Shown piece after piece: positions 34,197-43,478 of a stretch of DNA of 64,000 nucleotides. A model generated the notes under the pieces. That model searched no databases. It was given only the letters and a program-made list of their open reading frames with translations, and was not told the origin of the DNA. The position numbers and the translations under genes are program-made. The first letter of the stretch is position 1. Every line of letters begins with the position of its first letter. The stretch comes from JBMOGA01 sp049318625 (GTDB lineage Bacteria > Pseudomonadota > Alphaproteobacteria > Rhizobiales > Hyphomicrobiaceae): assembly GCA_049318625.1 (NCBI GenBank), contig JBMOGA010000001.1, positions 164,632 to 228,631 of the forward strand. The letters are read 5' to 3'.

Positions 34197-35165
34197 TCAT
34201 CGACCGGCGAGAGGCAGACCTGCAAGGGGATCAGCGGCGGCCTCGGCGGCCAGCATGGCGCGCGCGGTCTCGCAATCGCGTGCCATCTGTGCGGCGAGCG
34301 CCTCGCCCGATGGAAACTTGGCGTCCGGCCGCACGAAGCCCACGAACTCGACCTCGATCGTGCGACCGTAGAGATTGCCGTCGAAATCCAGCAGAAACAC
34401 CTCGAGGACCGGCGCGCCGCCGTCGAAAGTCGGCCGGCTGCCGAAATAGGCTGCGCCGGCGTGGCGGGCCTCGGTCGTGTGCACGTTGACGGCGTAGATG
34501 CCATGGCCGAGTTCGGTGCCGACCGGCAGCGTGATGTTGGCGGTCGGAAAACCGAGGCCGGTGCCGCGCTTGGCACCGCCCACGACCTCGCCGGCGATGC
34601 GCCAGCGGTAACCGAGGTCCTGGGCCGCGGCGGCGACGTCGCCCTGGGCCAAGGCGGCGCGCACACGGCTCGACGAGAAGACCTCACCACCGCCGGTCAC
34701 AGGCTCGACGATGGTCACGTCGAAGCCGAGCCGCTGGCCCGCCTCCAGTAGCAGGCGCGGCGAGCCGGTGCGGCCTTTACCGAAGTGGAAATCGTAGCCG
34801 ACGATGACGTGGCGAACCGCGAACCCGCCGACCAGCACCTGTGCCACGAAAAGGTCGGCGGTGAGCCCGGCCAGCGCGGCGTCGAACGCCAGAACGGCGG
34901 TCATGTCGAGGCCCATCGCGTCGAGCAGGACCAGCTTGCGCGGCAGCGGCGTGAGCCGGAACATCGGCTTGTCCGGCTGGAAGTACGAACGGGGATGGGG
35001 CTCGAAAACCAGTGCACCGGACGGGGCGCCGAGGCGGCGCGCCTCAGCGGCCGCTCGGGCAATGAGGGCCTGGTGACCCCGGTGGACGCCGTCGAAATTG
35101 CCAATCGCGACGACGCCGCCCTTCAGCCCGGCCGGCACCTGCTCGTAGCCTTCGACGACACGCAT
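34197..35165 (-). CDS. ribF: Bifunctional riboflavin kinase / FMN adenylyltransferase
   Basis: 322 residues. The N-terminal adenylyltransferase domain (about 15-180) has the nucleotide motif IGNFDGVHRGHQAL and a late SSSRVRAAL block. The C-terminal kinase domain (about 190-310) has GTGLGFPTANI and the DFDGNLYG / EVEFVGFVRP segment. It makes FMN and FAD from riboflavin in the cytoplasm. It lies in a same-strand row with the MaoC gene upstream (60-base gap) and the aminotransferase downstream. Confidence 0.95.
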   Translation of the reverse strand: MRVVEGYEQVPAGLKGGVVAIGNFDGVHRGHQALIARAAAEARRLGAPSGALVFEPHPRSYFQPDKPMFRLTPLPRKLVLLDAMGLDMTAVLAFDAALAGLTADLFVAQVLVGGFAVRHVIVGYDFHFGKGRTGSPRLLLEAGQRLGFDVTIVEPVTGGGEVFSSSRVRAALAQGDVAAAAQDLGYRWRIAGEVVGGAKRGTGLGFPTANITLPVGTELGHGIYAVNVHTTEARHAGAAYFGSRPTFDGGAPVLEVFLLDFDGNLYGRTIEVEFVGFVRPDAKFPSGEALAAQMARDCETARAMLAAEAAADPLAGLPLAGR

Positions 35166-35225
35166 CTCGTCCCCTCGGAATTCGCCCGGCCCTTGCTTAT
35201 CGCGTCGGACCGAGGCGGGGCAACC

Positions 35226-35651
35226 TCACGCCGGACGGCCGGGGACGATAAGCATGGCCTCGCCCGACAGAACGGTTTTGTCGCCGACGCGGCACTCGCA
35301 ATCGAAGCGGACACGCCGCTTGGGACCGAACAGCTCGACGACGCGGACCACTGCGGTCACGGTATCGCCGAGCATCACCGGGGCGCGGAAGTTCATGGTT
35401 TGTGACACGTAGATGGCACCGGGACCGGGCATCGTGGTGCCGAAGACGGCCGAGAGCAGTCCGCCCGTCAGCATACCGTGGGCGACCCGCGATTTGAACG
35501 GTGTCGCGGCTGCGTAAACGGGGTCGAGGTGGATCGGATTGCAGTCACCGGTCACGGTGGCGAACCCGATGACATCGGCCTCGGTGATGGTTTTCACCAG
35601 CCGCGCCTCCATGCCGGGCTCAAGGTCTTCGAAATAGTAGCTCGACAGCAT
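35226..35651 (-). CDS. MaoC-family (R)-specific enoyl-CoA hydratase
   Basis: 141 residues, single hotdog domain. The active-site Asp/His pair is in TGDCNPIHLDPVYA, the hydratase-2 motif, followed by VAHGMLTGGLLSAV. It should hydrate trans-2-enoyl-CoA to (R)-3-hydroxyacyl-CoA. Such PhaJ-type enzymes can supply monomers to PHA synthase, and phaC lies about 6 kb away in this window. That link is inference. It is divergent from trcR. Confidence 0.88.
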   Translation of the reverse strand: MLSSYYFEDLEPGMEARLVKTITEADVIGFATVTGDCNPIHLDPVYAAATPFKSRVAHGMLTGGLLSAVFGTTMPGPGAIYVSQTMNFRAPVMLGDTVTAVVRVVELFGPKRRVRFDCECRVGDKTVLSGEAMLIVPGRPA

Positions 35652-35889
35652 TGGGTGTCATCTCGACGGCAAGGAGGCTGATCCCGCGCCCGACGGCGCA
35701 TCCGCTTGAAAAACCTTAGCGATCCAAATGCTGCAGTGCAAACAAAACTGCCGATTCGGCCCGTGCAACGGCGCGGGTGGCGGGGAGCGATTGCACTGGC
35801 GGCAAATCGCGGTATAAGGACACCATTCCCTTTTTCTCACCTGGTGTTGGCTCCCGCAGCTCTTCGCGGGAGTACGGAGGATACCCCGT

Positions 35890-36615
35890 ATGAGCGACCG
35901 CAAGCCATTGATGCCGAAAGCGACTGCCGTTTGGCTGGTCGAGAACACGTCACTCTCGTTCGAGCAGATCGCCGAGTTCTGCGGCATGCACCTGCTCGAA
36001 GTGAAGGGGATTGCCGACGGCGATGTGGCTCAGGGCATCAAGGGCCTCGATCCGATCTCTTCGGCGCAGCTGACGCGCGAGGAAATCGCGCGGGCCGAGG
36101 AGGATCGCGACCACCGACTGCGTCTCTCCGAGCGCAAGGTGGACATCCCGGCCGTGAAGACCAAGAAGGGCCCCCGGTACACGCCCGTGTCGCGCCGCCA
36201 CGACCGGCCGAACGCCGTGCTTTGGCTGCTGCGCAATCACGCCGAACTCAAGGACAGCCAGATCATGCGTCTGGTCGGCACCACCAAGCCGACGATCCAG
36301 CAGATCCGCGAGCGCAGCCACTGGAACTCCTCGAACCTGACGCCCCAAGATCCGGTGACGCTCGGCCTGTGCACGCAGACCGATCTCGATGCCGAGGTGA
36401 AAAAGGCGGCGAAGCGGGTCGACCCGATGGCGGGCGATGCCGAGGCGCCCGGCACGATGCTGCTGCCGACAGCCGAAACCACGGCCCCCGCGCCGCAGCC
36501 CGAGCCGGAAGCCAGCCGTGAGCAACTGGCCAGCGAGGAGGCCAAGCTGCTGGCACGGCTCAAAGAGTTGAGCAGCACGCCGCGCCCTGAAGACGGCGCT
36601 GAAGACGGCCACTGA
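35890..36615 (+). CDS. trcR: Cell-cycle transcriptional regulator TrcR (DUF1013)
   Basis: 241 residues. The conserved DUF1013 region covers about 1-165: PKATAVWLVENTSLSFEQIA, then RRHDRPNAVLWLLRNH, then MRLVGTTKPTIQQIRERSHW. Two helix-turn-helix-like segments are visible (about 20-40 and 110-135). The C-terminal 70 residues are an acidic, Pro/Ala-rich tail ending in a helix. The family is restricted to alphaproteobacteria and tied to cell-cycle transcription. One GANTC site lies at 35753-35757 in its upstream region. ATG 35890 follows a GGAGGA sequence. Confidence 0.9.
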   Translation: MSDRKPLMPKATAVWLVENTSLSFEQIAEFCGMHLLEVKGIADGDVAQGIKGLDPISSAQLTREEIARAEEDRDHRLRLSERKVDIPAVKTKKGPRYTPVSRRHDRPNAVLWLLRNHAELKDSQIMRLVGTTKPTIQQIRERSHWNSSNLTPQDPVTLGLCTQTDLDAEVKKAAKRVDPMAGDAEAPGTMLLPTAETTAPAPQPEPEASREQLASEEAKLLARLKELSSTPRPEDGAEDGH

Positions 36616-36631
36616 GGCGGTCCGGCCGCGC

Positions 36632-37417
36632 TCAGGCGGTCGGCACCACGTAGTTCAGGAACATCCGACCACCGTCCGGGAAGATCGTCTGCCCGGTGAT
36701 GTAGCTCGCGTCGTCGCTGGCGAGAAAAGCGGCGATTGCAGCAACCTCCGCGGGCTCGCCGAAGCGGCCGAGGGGCGTGCGCGAAAGAATGCGCTTCTGG
36801 GCGGCGGGATTGTCGGCGACCGCCTTGACCATTTCGGTCGCGATCGTCCCCGGACCGATGGCGTTGACGCGGATGCCATGTTTGGCAAGCGCCAGCGCCG
36901 CCGCCTTGGTGAGTTGACCGATACCGCCCTTGGAGATCGAGTAGGCGACGTGGTCGGCAAGCGCGAAGTGGGCGTTGGCTGAACTCATATTGATGATGGC
37001 GCCGGGCTTGTCGCCAGCCTGTACCTGCTTGACCATTTGGCGGGCGCAGGCTTGGGCCACCAGGAAGGCGCCGCGCAGGTTGACCCCCAGGACGCGATCG
37101 AACTCGTCGATCCCGAGGTCGAGAAAGTCGGCGGTATCGATGACACCGGCATTGTTGACGAGTATGTCGATGCGACCATAGGTTTCGAGCGCCTTGGCCA
37201 CGAGGTTGTGGACATCGAGGCGCTCGGCGACGTTGCAATGACAGTAATGGCTGTCCCGCCCCGTCGCCTGAATCGCTTTGGCCAGGGCTTGGCCGCGATC
37301 GTCCTCGATGTCGGAGATCACGACCTTGGCGCCCTCGCTCGCCAATCGCTCGGCGCACGCGCGCCCGATGCCCTGCCCCGCCCCGGTGACGACGGCGACC
37401 TTGTTCTCGAGACGCAT
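36632..37417 (-). CDS. Short-chain dehydrogenase/reductase
   Basis: 261 residues, classical SDR. The NAD(P)-binding motif is TGAGQGIG at 11-18, the structural motif is NNAG, the catalytic Ser is in INMSSANAH, and Tyr-Lys are in YSISKGG. The acidic residue after strand 2 (VVISDIEDD) favours NAD over NADP. The substrate is unknown; the family covers alcohols, sugars and 3-oxoacyl compounds. The propionyl-CoA synthetase gene is 76 bases upstream on the same strand. Confidence 0.88.
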   Translation of the reverse strand: MRLENKVAVVTGAGQGIGRACAERLASEGAKVVISDIEDDRGQALAKAIQATGRDSHYCHCNVAERLDVHNLVAKALETYGRIDILVNNAGVIDTADFLDLGIDEFDRVLGVNLRGAFLVAQACARQMVKQVQAGDKPGAIINMSSANAHFALADHVAYSISKGGIGQLTKAAALALAKHGIRVNAIGPGTIATEMVKAVADNPAAQKRILSRTPLGRFGEPAEVAAIAAFLASDDASYITGQTIFPDGGRMFLNYVVPTA

Positions 37418-37493
37418 GATGCCCCATCTGCGCTGACTGGAGCCGGCAAACTATGCCCAACCCCGGTCCGAGGCAACGCAAGACGGTATAGAC

Positions 37494-39398
37494 CTACTTC
37501 GTCATCCCGCGGCCCTTGAGGACCTCTCCGATCTCGTCGAGGATCGCGGGATCGTCGATGGTCGCCGGCATCTTCCACGTCTCGCCGTCGGCGATCTGGC
37601 GCATCGTGCCGCGCAGGATCTTGCCCGAGCGCGTCTTGGGCAAGCGCTTGACGACCATGACGTTCTTGAAGGCAGCGACCGGCCCGATGCGGTCCCGGAC
37701 CAGCGCGACGATCTCCTTCTCGATGTCCTTCGATTCGCGATTGACGCCGGCGTTGAGCACGACGAAGCCGGCCGGCAGCTGACCCTTCATGTCATCGGCG
37801 ACGCCGATTACGGCGCATTCGGCCACGTCCTTGTGGGTGGCGACGACTTCCTCCATCTGGCCGGTCGACAGTCGGTGGCCGGCGACGTTGATGACGTCAT
37901 CCGTCCGTGCCATGACGAACACGTAGCCGTCGGCGTCACGATAGCCAGCATCCGAGGTCGAATAGTAGCCAGGGAAGTCCGAGATGTAGCCCTTGCGGAA
38001 CCGGTCGTCGTTGTTCCAGAGCGTCGGCAGGCAGGCCGGCGGCAGCGGCAGCTTGATGGCGAGCGTGCCGGTCTGGCCCGGCGCGACCGGCTGGCCCTTG
38101 TCGTCGAGCACTTGGAGATCGTAGCCGGGCATCGGTACCGTCGGGGAGCCATGCTTCACCGGCAGCATGCCGAGGCCGATCGGGTTGCCACAGATGGCCC
38201 ATCCCGTCTCGGTCTGCCACCAGTGGTCGATCACCGGAACAGACAGCTTCTGCTCGGCCCATTTGACGGTCTCGGGGTCGGCCCGCTCGCCGGCCAGGAA
38301 CAGTGTGCGGAAGGCCCGCAGATCGTAGTTCTTGATGAGCTCGCCTTGCGGGTCCTCCTTCTTGATCGCGCGGAAGGCCGTCGGCGCCGTGAACAGGGCG
38401 GCCACCTTGTGCTCTGCGATCACACGCCAGAAGGCGCCGGCATCGGGCGTGCCGACCGGCTTGCCCTCGTACATGACCGTCGTCGCCCCATGCAGCAGCG
38501 GCGCATAGACGATGTAGGAGTGGCCGACCACCCAGCCGACATCGGACGCCGCCCAGAACACCTCGCCCGGCTCGATGCCGTAGTGGTTCTTCATGCTCCA
38601 CTTGAGCGCCACCATGTGGCCGCCGTTGTCGCGGACGACACCCTTGGGCTGGCCAGTCGTTCCGGAGGTGTAGAGCACGTAGAGTGGGTCAGTTGCTGCG
38701 ACCGGGAGGCAACCGGCCTTGCGGCCACGCGCCTTGGCGTCGGTCATCGCCACGGCCCAGTCGATATCGCGGCCGGCGTGCAGCGTCGCCTCGGCCATCG
38801 GGCGCTGCAGGACGAGGCAGGCGCCCGGCTTGTGCGCCGCCAGTTCGATCGCCTTGTCGATCAGCGGCTTGTAGGCCACCACGCGGCCCGGCTCGATGCC
38901 GCAGGAGGCGGCGATGATGGCGACCGGCTTGGAATCGTCGATGCGGGTCGCCAGCTCAGCCGCCGCGAAGCCGCCGAACACCACGGAGTGGATGGCGCCG
39001 ATGCGTGCGCAAGCCAGCATGGCCATGGCCGCCTCGGGGATCATCGGCATGTAGACGATGACGCGGTCGCCCTTCTTGACGCCCATGTCGAGCAGCACCC
39101 CGGCGAGGGTGGCGACCTCATCGGTCATCTCGGCGTAGGTGTAGGAGCGCACGGTCTTGGTGACGGGGCTGTCGTAGATCAGCGCCTTCTGCTGGCCGCG
39201 GCCCGCCTCGACGTGGCGGTCGAGACAGTTGTAGGCGGTGTTGCACTCGGCGCCGACGAACCAGCGCCCATACTGGCCCGCGTAGGGGTCGAACACGCGG
39301 TCCCAGGGCCGGAACCACGTGATCTCGCGGGCCGCTTCGGCCCAGAACCCGGACGGGTCCTTCCGCCAGCTCTCGTAGACCTCGTGATATCGGCTCAT
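37494..39398 (-). CDS. prpE: Propionyl-CoA synthetase
   Basis: 634 residues, an ANL-family acyl-CoA ligase. The P-loop is YTSGTTGQPKGVVRDNGGH. The adenylation and hinge regions follow (STSDAGYRDADGYVFVMART), and the catalytic lysine is in LPKTRSGKILRGT. The IAASCGIEPGRVVAYKPL stretch separates PrpE from acetyl-CoA synthetase. It activates propionate (and acetate less well) via an acyl-AMP. ATG 39398 has GGGAGGAA 6 bases upstream; the frame is open 32 codons further but without homology. Propionyl-CoA could feed 3-hydroxyvalerate units to PHA synthesis. Confidence 0.9.
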   Translation of the reverse strand: MSRYHEVYESWRKDPSGFWAEAAREITWFRPWDRVFDPYAGQYGRWFVGAECNTAYNCLDRHVEAGRGQQKALIYDSPVTKTVRSYTYAEMTDEVATLAGVLLDMGVKKGDRVIVYMPMIPEAAMAMLACARIGAIHSVVFGGFAAAELATRIDDSKPVAIIAASCGIEPGRVVAYKPLIDKAIELAAHKPGACLVLQRPMAEATLHAGRDIDWAVAMTDAKARGRKAGCLPVAATDPLYVLYTSGTTGQPKGVVRDNGGHMVALKWSMKNHYGIEPGEVFWAASDVGWVVGHSYIVYAPLLHGATTVMYEGKPVGTPDAGAFWRVIAEHKVAALFTAPTAFRAIKKEDPQGELIKNYDLRAFRTLFLAGERADPETVKWAEQKLSVPVIDHWWQTETGWAICGNPIGLGMLPVKHGSPTVPMPGYDLQVLDDKGQPVAPGQTGTLAIKLPLPPACLPTLWNNDDRFRKGYISDFPGYYSTSDAGYRDADGYVFVMARTDDVINVAGHRLSTGQMEEVVATHKDVAECAVIGVADDMKGQLPAGFVVLNAGVNRESKDIEKEIVALVRDRIGPVAAFKNVMVVKRLPKTRSGKILRGTMRQIADGETWKMPATIDDPAILDEIGEVLKGRGMTK

Positions 39399-39539
39399 CG
39401 CATTCCTCCCGACCAGGGCCGCCTGGCGCCGTGCCGGCGTCATGAGTACAGAACGACCGGATGGTAGGAAGCATCCCGGCGGCGGCCCCGGCAAGACCTC
39501 GGGCCTAGGAGTTTCGGATAATGCGCGCTCAGGCCGCCG

Positions 39540-39869
39540 TCAGGCGAGGCCTGCCCGGCGCAACTCACCGCCGAGCCGCCCGTCGAGCCAATAGCGGTAC
39601 ATGCGGATGTCGCCGCGCAGCGACCACAGCGGGAACGAGAACGTCGCGGGCCGATTGTGCTCGATGCTGGCGTGACCCGCCCAGGCGAAGGCGTAGGCGA
39701 CGATCGGCGCGGCGACGAGCAGCGGGAGGCTTCCCATCCATGCCGCTGCCATCATCATCCAAAGGGCGCAGGTCGTGCCGACAAAGTGGAGTTTGCGGGT
39801 TACGGGATCGGCGTGCTGGCGCAGATAGTGGGGCCAGAACTCCTCGAAACTCTCGAAGTCGGGTGTCAC
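39540..39869 (-). CDS. Mpo1-like (DUF962) membrane protein
   Basis: 109 residues from GTG 39869, which follows AGGGGAAC. FESFEEFWPHYLRQH and TRKLHFVGT open the DUF962 domain. Two or three membrane segments follow (about 35-75), with a conserved GHASIEHNRPATF motif carrying the histidines. In yeast the relative Mpo1 is an iron-dependent dioxygenase acting on 2-hydroxy fatty acids; bacterial members may do similar chemistry. That is a family-level guess. Confidence 0.8.
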   Translation of the reverse strand: MTPDFESFEEFWPHYLRQHADPVTRKLHFVGTTCALWMMMAAAWMGSLPLLVAAPIVAYAFAWAGHASIEHNRPATFSFPLWSLRGDIRMYRYWLDGRLGGELRRAGLA

Positions 39870-39921
39870 TTGGTTCCCCTCGTGCGGCGCGGATACGCGG
39901 TCACGCCGCGGCCGATCCAAT

Positions 39922-40755
39922 CTACAGCATTGCCAGCGAACGTGGTCCGCGCGGAGGCGGAAAGCTGCGATCGATGGCCGCAATCTCGGCGGGATCCAGA
40001 ACGAGATCGGCGGCGGCGGCATTCGCGCGCGTGCGGCCCACGTCCGACGATTTCGGGATGGCTATGACGCCGGGTTGACGCATCACCCAGGCGAGCGCGA
40101 CGGCGGCCGGCGTGACACCACGGGCGCTCGCGATCTGCCCGAGCACAGGGGCCTCGAGCACCTCGCCCTGGCCGAGCGGGGAGTAGGCCATGACCGCGAT
40201 GCCGCTGTCCCGGCAGGCCGGCAACAGGTCCCATTCGATGCCGCGCTCGCCGACATGGTAGAGAACCTGATCGGTGACGCAGCGGCCGCCGTCCTGGACC
40301 GCCAACAGCTCGCGCATGTCGTCGGGGTCGAGATTGCTGACGCCCCAGTGGCGGATTTTTCCAGCGTCGCGCAGCCGCTCGAAGGCCTCCACCGTTTCCG
40401 CCAGCGGCACCGAGCCGCGCCAGTGCAGCAGGTACAGGTCGATACGGTCGGTTCCGAGCCGCTTCAGGGAGCGCTCGCAGGCGAGCGGCGTGCCCTTGCG
40501 CGACGCATTGTGCGGATAGACCTTCGAGACGATGAAGACCTCGTCGCGGCGGCCCGAAATGGCGTCGCGCACGACCTCCTCGGCGCCACCCTCGGCATAC
40601 ATCTCGGCGGTGTCGATCAACGACAGACCGAGATCGAGGCCGGCGCGCAGCGCCGCGGCCTCGGCGGCACGATCGCTGCCGCGCTCGCCCATGTGCCAGG
40701 TGCCGAGACCCAGCGCCGGAACCACCTCGCCGCCCGGCAACTCGACCGTCCGCAT
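39922..40755 (-). CDS. Aldo/keto reductase
   Basis: 277 residues, a TIM barrel. The catalytic tetrad is Asp and Tyr in IDTAEMYAEG, Lys in IVSKVYP and His in LYLLHWRGS. The GVSNLDP motif and the NADPH-binding IPKSSDVGRTRANA loop are present. It should reduce an aldehyde or ketone with NADPH. The start at 40755 has GAGGAGG 5 bases upstream. The Mpo1-like gene follows 52 bases downstream. Confidence 0.9.
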   Translation of the reverse strand: MRTVELPGGEVVPALGLGTWHMGERGSDRAAEAAALRAGLDLGLSLIDTAEMYAEGGAEEVVRDAISGRRDEVFIVSKVYPHNASRKGTPLACERSLKRLGTDRIDLYLLHWRGSVPLAETVEAFERLRDAGKIRHWGVSNLDPDDMRELLAVQDGGRCVTDQVLYHVGERGIEWDLLPACRDSGIAVMAYSPLGQGEVLEAPVLGQIASARGVTPAAVALAWVMRQPGVIAIPKSSDVGRTRANAAAADLVLDPAEIAAIDRSFPPPRGPRSLAML

Positions 40756-40976
40756 GTGCGCCTCCTCAGCCTCGCATCCCGCGCTCCGGCGCCAGCATAC
40801 CGCGCGCGCCGTCGTTCCGCTGCCCGCATCGCGCCGGCAGCCCACAACTGGTATTCATGTCGCGTTCATGCACGCCACGACACTCTGCCGCTCCATGGTC
40901 GCACTCTTGTCGACATCATGGCCGACCGAGCGGACCGGCCAGCCATCAAAGCCGCGACCCACATCGGAGCACACCA

Positions 40977-41336
40977 ATGAGAAAGTTCCTCGTCACTGCG
41001 TTTGCCGGATTGGTCGGACTCTGCCTTGCGGGAACGGCTGACGCCGCGCCCGTCGGTCCGGCCGCCGTCGCGACTGCCAAAGTCGAAAGCGGCACCTTGG
41101 TGCAGAACGTGCACTACCGACGCGGGCACGGGCGCCGCCATGTCTATGTCGCCCGTCCCTACTATTATTCGGCCTACGACTATCGCCCACACTATCGCAG
41201 TTACGTCCCCTACCGGGCCTATTGGGCGCCTCGCCGCCGGCACCATTACAGCTACGGTTACGCGCGCCCCTACTACGCCTCGGGTGTGACCATCCATATC
41301 GGACGCGGCTACGGCCGCCGGCACTGGCGCTGGTAG
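40977..41336 (+). CDS. Small secreted Tyr/His/Arg-rich protein
   Basis: 119 residues. A clean signal peptide (1-23, LVTAFAGLVGLCLAGTADA-AP) is followed by a mature part unusually rich in Tyr, His and Arg (YYYSAYDYRPHYRSY, WAPRRRHHYSYGY), with a Gly/Arg/Trp end. Such proteins are common and variable in Hyphomicrobiales and have no known function. The composition suggests metal or polyanion binding, which is a guess. It stands alone between divergent and convergent neighbours. Confidence 0.7.
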   Translation: MRKFLVTAFAGLVGLCLAGTADAAPVGPAAVATAKVESGTLVQNVHYRRGHGRRHVYVARPYYYSAYDYRPHYRSYVPYRAYWAPRRRHHYSYGYARPYYASGVTIHIGRGYGRRHWRW

Positions 41337-41343
41337 TTGCCAC

Positions 41344-41369
41344 GCGGGGCGCCCTGGCGGGCGCTCCGC
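41344..41369. terminator. Strong hairpin between convergent genes
   Basis: An 11-bp stem (GCGGGGCGCCC / GGGCGCTCCGC, one G-T pair) with a TGGC loop lies 7 bases after the small secreted protein and 27 bases beyond the phaC stop. No T-run is seen; it probably serves both directions. Confidence 0.5.
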
Positions 41370-41396
41370 TCGTCGATCCGGCCCAATATGGAAGGA

Positions 41397-43286
41397 TCAG
41401 CGCGCCAGCACGTAGGTGCCGGGCGCGTCGGCGAGGGGGGGCAGGCCGGCCCCGGGCGCGCCCATCGGCGGCGGGGCGACCAATGCCTGGCCCGACTGCT
41501 CGGCAAGCCACCTCGTCCAGGCCGGCCACCACGACCCATCGACCGGCAGCACCTCGCGATACCAGGTGTCGGGATCGCGGAAGCAATCGTGTTCGGTCTT
41601 GGTCGCCATGCGGTAGCGCCGGCCCTTCCGGCCCGGCTCCGAGACGATGCCGGCGTTGTGGCCGCCGTTGGTCAGCAGGAACGTGACGCTGGTGTCCATC
41701 AGCAGATGGAACTTGTAGGTCGAGCGCCAGGGCGCGACGTGGTCCGTCTCGGTGCCGACCGCGAACAGGGGCTGGCGGATATCCGTCACGGCGATCGGCC
41801 GGCCGTCAACGACGTAGCGGCCGTGGGTCAGTTCGTTGTCGAGGAACAGCTTGCGCAGATACTCCGAGTGCATGCGGTAGGGCATGCGGGTCGAATCGGC
41901 GTTCCAGGCCATCATGTCGAACATGGGCTGACGCTCGCCCATCAGATAGTTCTTGATCATCCGTGACCAGATGAGATCCTTCGAGCGGAGCAGCTGGAAG
42001 GCGCCGGCCATCTGCACGGAGTCGAGATAGCCCTGCTCCGACATCAGGTCTTCGAGGAAGGCGACCTGCGACGGGTTGATGAACAGCGTGAGTTCGCCCG
42101 CATCGTGGAAATCGGTCTGGGCCGCCAGGAACGACAGCGACTTGAGGCGATGGTCGCCATCGCGCGCCATCGCGGCGGCGGTGATCGCCAGCATCGTGCC
42201 GCCGAGGCAGTACCCCGTCGCGTGAACCCGTTGGTTCGGCACGATCCGGCCGATCGCCTCGAGGGCCGCCAGAATGCCGAGGCGCCGGTAATCGTCCATG
42301 CCGAGATCGCGATCGTCGGCGGTCGGGTTCTTCCACGAGATGGCGAAGACGGTGAACCCCTGATCGACCACGTACTTGATCAGGCTGTTCTCGGGTCGCA
42401 GATCGAGAATGTAGTACTTCATGATCCACGCCGGCACGATCAGCATCGGCTCGGCGTGCACGTTCGGGGTCGTCGGCGTGTACTGGATCAGCTCGATCAG
42501 GCGGTTGCGGAACACCACCTTGCCCGGCGTGATCGCGAGATTGCGGCCTGCCTCGAAGGCTTCCGCGCCGGCCGGCGGGCGTTGGTTGGCCGCGCGCTGC
42601 CAATCGTCGATCAGGTTCTGCCAGCCGCGCAGCAGATTGCGGCCGCCCTCGGCCATGGTCCGCTCGAGCACGTCCGGATTGAGGAACCACACGTTCGAGG
42701 GCGACAGCAGATCCAGCATCTGCCGGTTGGCGAAATCGACCTGGCTCTCGTGCTTCTTCGAGACACCGTGCACGCCGGTGGAGGCATTGTGCCACCATTG
42801 CTGGTTCAGCAAAAACGACTGGTAGATCAGGTTGAAGGGAAACTTCTGCCAGCCCTCGCTGGCGAAACGGTCGTCCTGCGGCAACGGCTCGATGCAGGGC
42901 GACGACCCGGTGCTGGAGAGGCTGGCCGGCAGCTGTTGGGTGAACTTGGCACCCTTGCGCATGGCCTTGTGCCAGAGCTGCATCTGCTTGGCGGGCGAGG
43001 TGCCGAGATGGCCGAGCCAATCGATGTAAGCCTCGGCGATGGCATGGGGCGACAGCCCCATCGTCTGCCGGGCCAGCAGATAATTGACGGTGCGGTCGAA
43101 CGCCGCCGCCGCCTCCGACGACGGGTCGGGCTCGCTGTGGCCGTTGGGCACGCTCACGGCCGGGCGCGCGGCGGCCGAAGCCGGGACCAGGGTCGCGCCC
43201 GGGGGGTTCGGTGCGGGCACCAGCGCGGACCCGAAGGCCGGCGCCGCCGGTTCGACGGCCAACAGCGGTCTGTCCATGGACGGCAT
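41397..43286 (-). CDS. phaC: Class I poly(3-hydroxyalkanoate) synthase
   Basis: 629 residues, typical for class I. A variable Pro/Ala-rich N-terminus (1-70) precedes the alpha/beta hydrolase core. The lipase-like box is GYCLGGT with the nucleophile Cys360, and the catalytic His is in NGGHNAGI. The VPAWIMKYYILDL block is also conserved. It polymerises (R)-3-hydroxyacyl-CoA into storage granules. No phaA, phaB, phaP or phaR is adjacent. A FixK/FNR-like palindrome lies 97-110 bases upstream of its start, suggesting oxygen control. Confidence 0.93.
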   Translation of the reverse strand: MPSMDRPLLAVEPAAPAFGSALVPAPNPPGATLVPASAAARPAVSVPNGHSEPDPSSEAAAAFDRTVNYLLARQTMGLSPHAIAEAYIDWLGHLGTSPAKQMQLWHKAMRKGAKFTQQLPASLSSTGSSPCIEPLPQDDRFASEGWQKFPFNLIYQSFLLNQQWWHNASTGVHGVSKKHESQVDFANRQMLDLLSPSNVWFLNPDVLERTMAEGGRNLLRGWQNLIDDWQRAANQRPPAGAEAFEAGRNLAITPGKVVFRNRLIELIQYTPTTPNVHAEPMLIVPAWIMKYYILDLRPENSLIKYVVDQGFTVFAISWKNPTADDRDLGMDDYRRLGILAALEAIGRIVPNQRVHATGYCLGGTMLAITAAAMARDGDHRLKSLSFLAAQTDFHDAGELTLFINPSQVAFLEDLMSEQGYLDSVQMAGAFQLLRSKDLIWSRMIKNYLMGERQPMFDMMAWNADSTRMPYRMHSEYLRKLFLDNELTHGRYVVDGRPIAVTDIRQPLFAVGTETDHVAPWRSTYKFHLLMDTSVTFLLTNGGHNAGIVSEPGRKGRRYRMATKTEHDCFRDPDTWYREVLPVDGSWWPAWTRWLAEQSGQALVAPPPMGAPGAGLPPLADAPGTYVLAR

Positions 43287-43382
43287 GGTCGGGGCATCCT
43301 CGGTTCGCAGGCGGCCACCGGAGCGCTTCGCAGCAGGCCGCTCCGGTCACCACTCTGGTAGGGCCAATACCCGTCGCGACCT

Positions 43383-43396
43383 TTGACCAGCGTCAA
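43383..43396. promoter_or_regulatory. FixK/FNR-type box between phaC and a small gene
   Basis: TTGACCAGCGTCAA is a perfect inverted repeat and fits the TTGA-N6-TCAA core of CRP/FNR-family regulators. It is inside a larger palindrome with one more T/A pair on each side. It could serve phaC on the left or the 95-aa gene on the right. Confidence 0.45.
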
Positions 43397-43478
43397 ACCG
43401 GCTGCCACCCCGGATATGACAATTTGATGACAAAACAACAATTTGGCTCGGTTCAACAGCGCCCAGGGAGGGCCGTCC

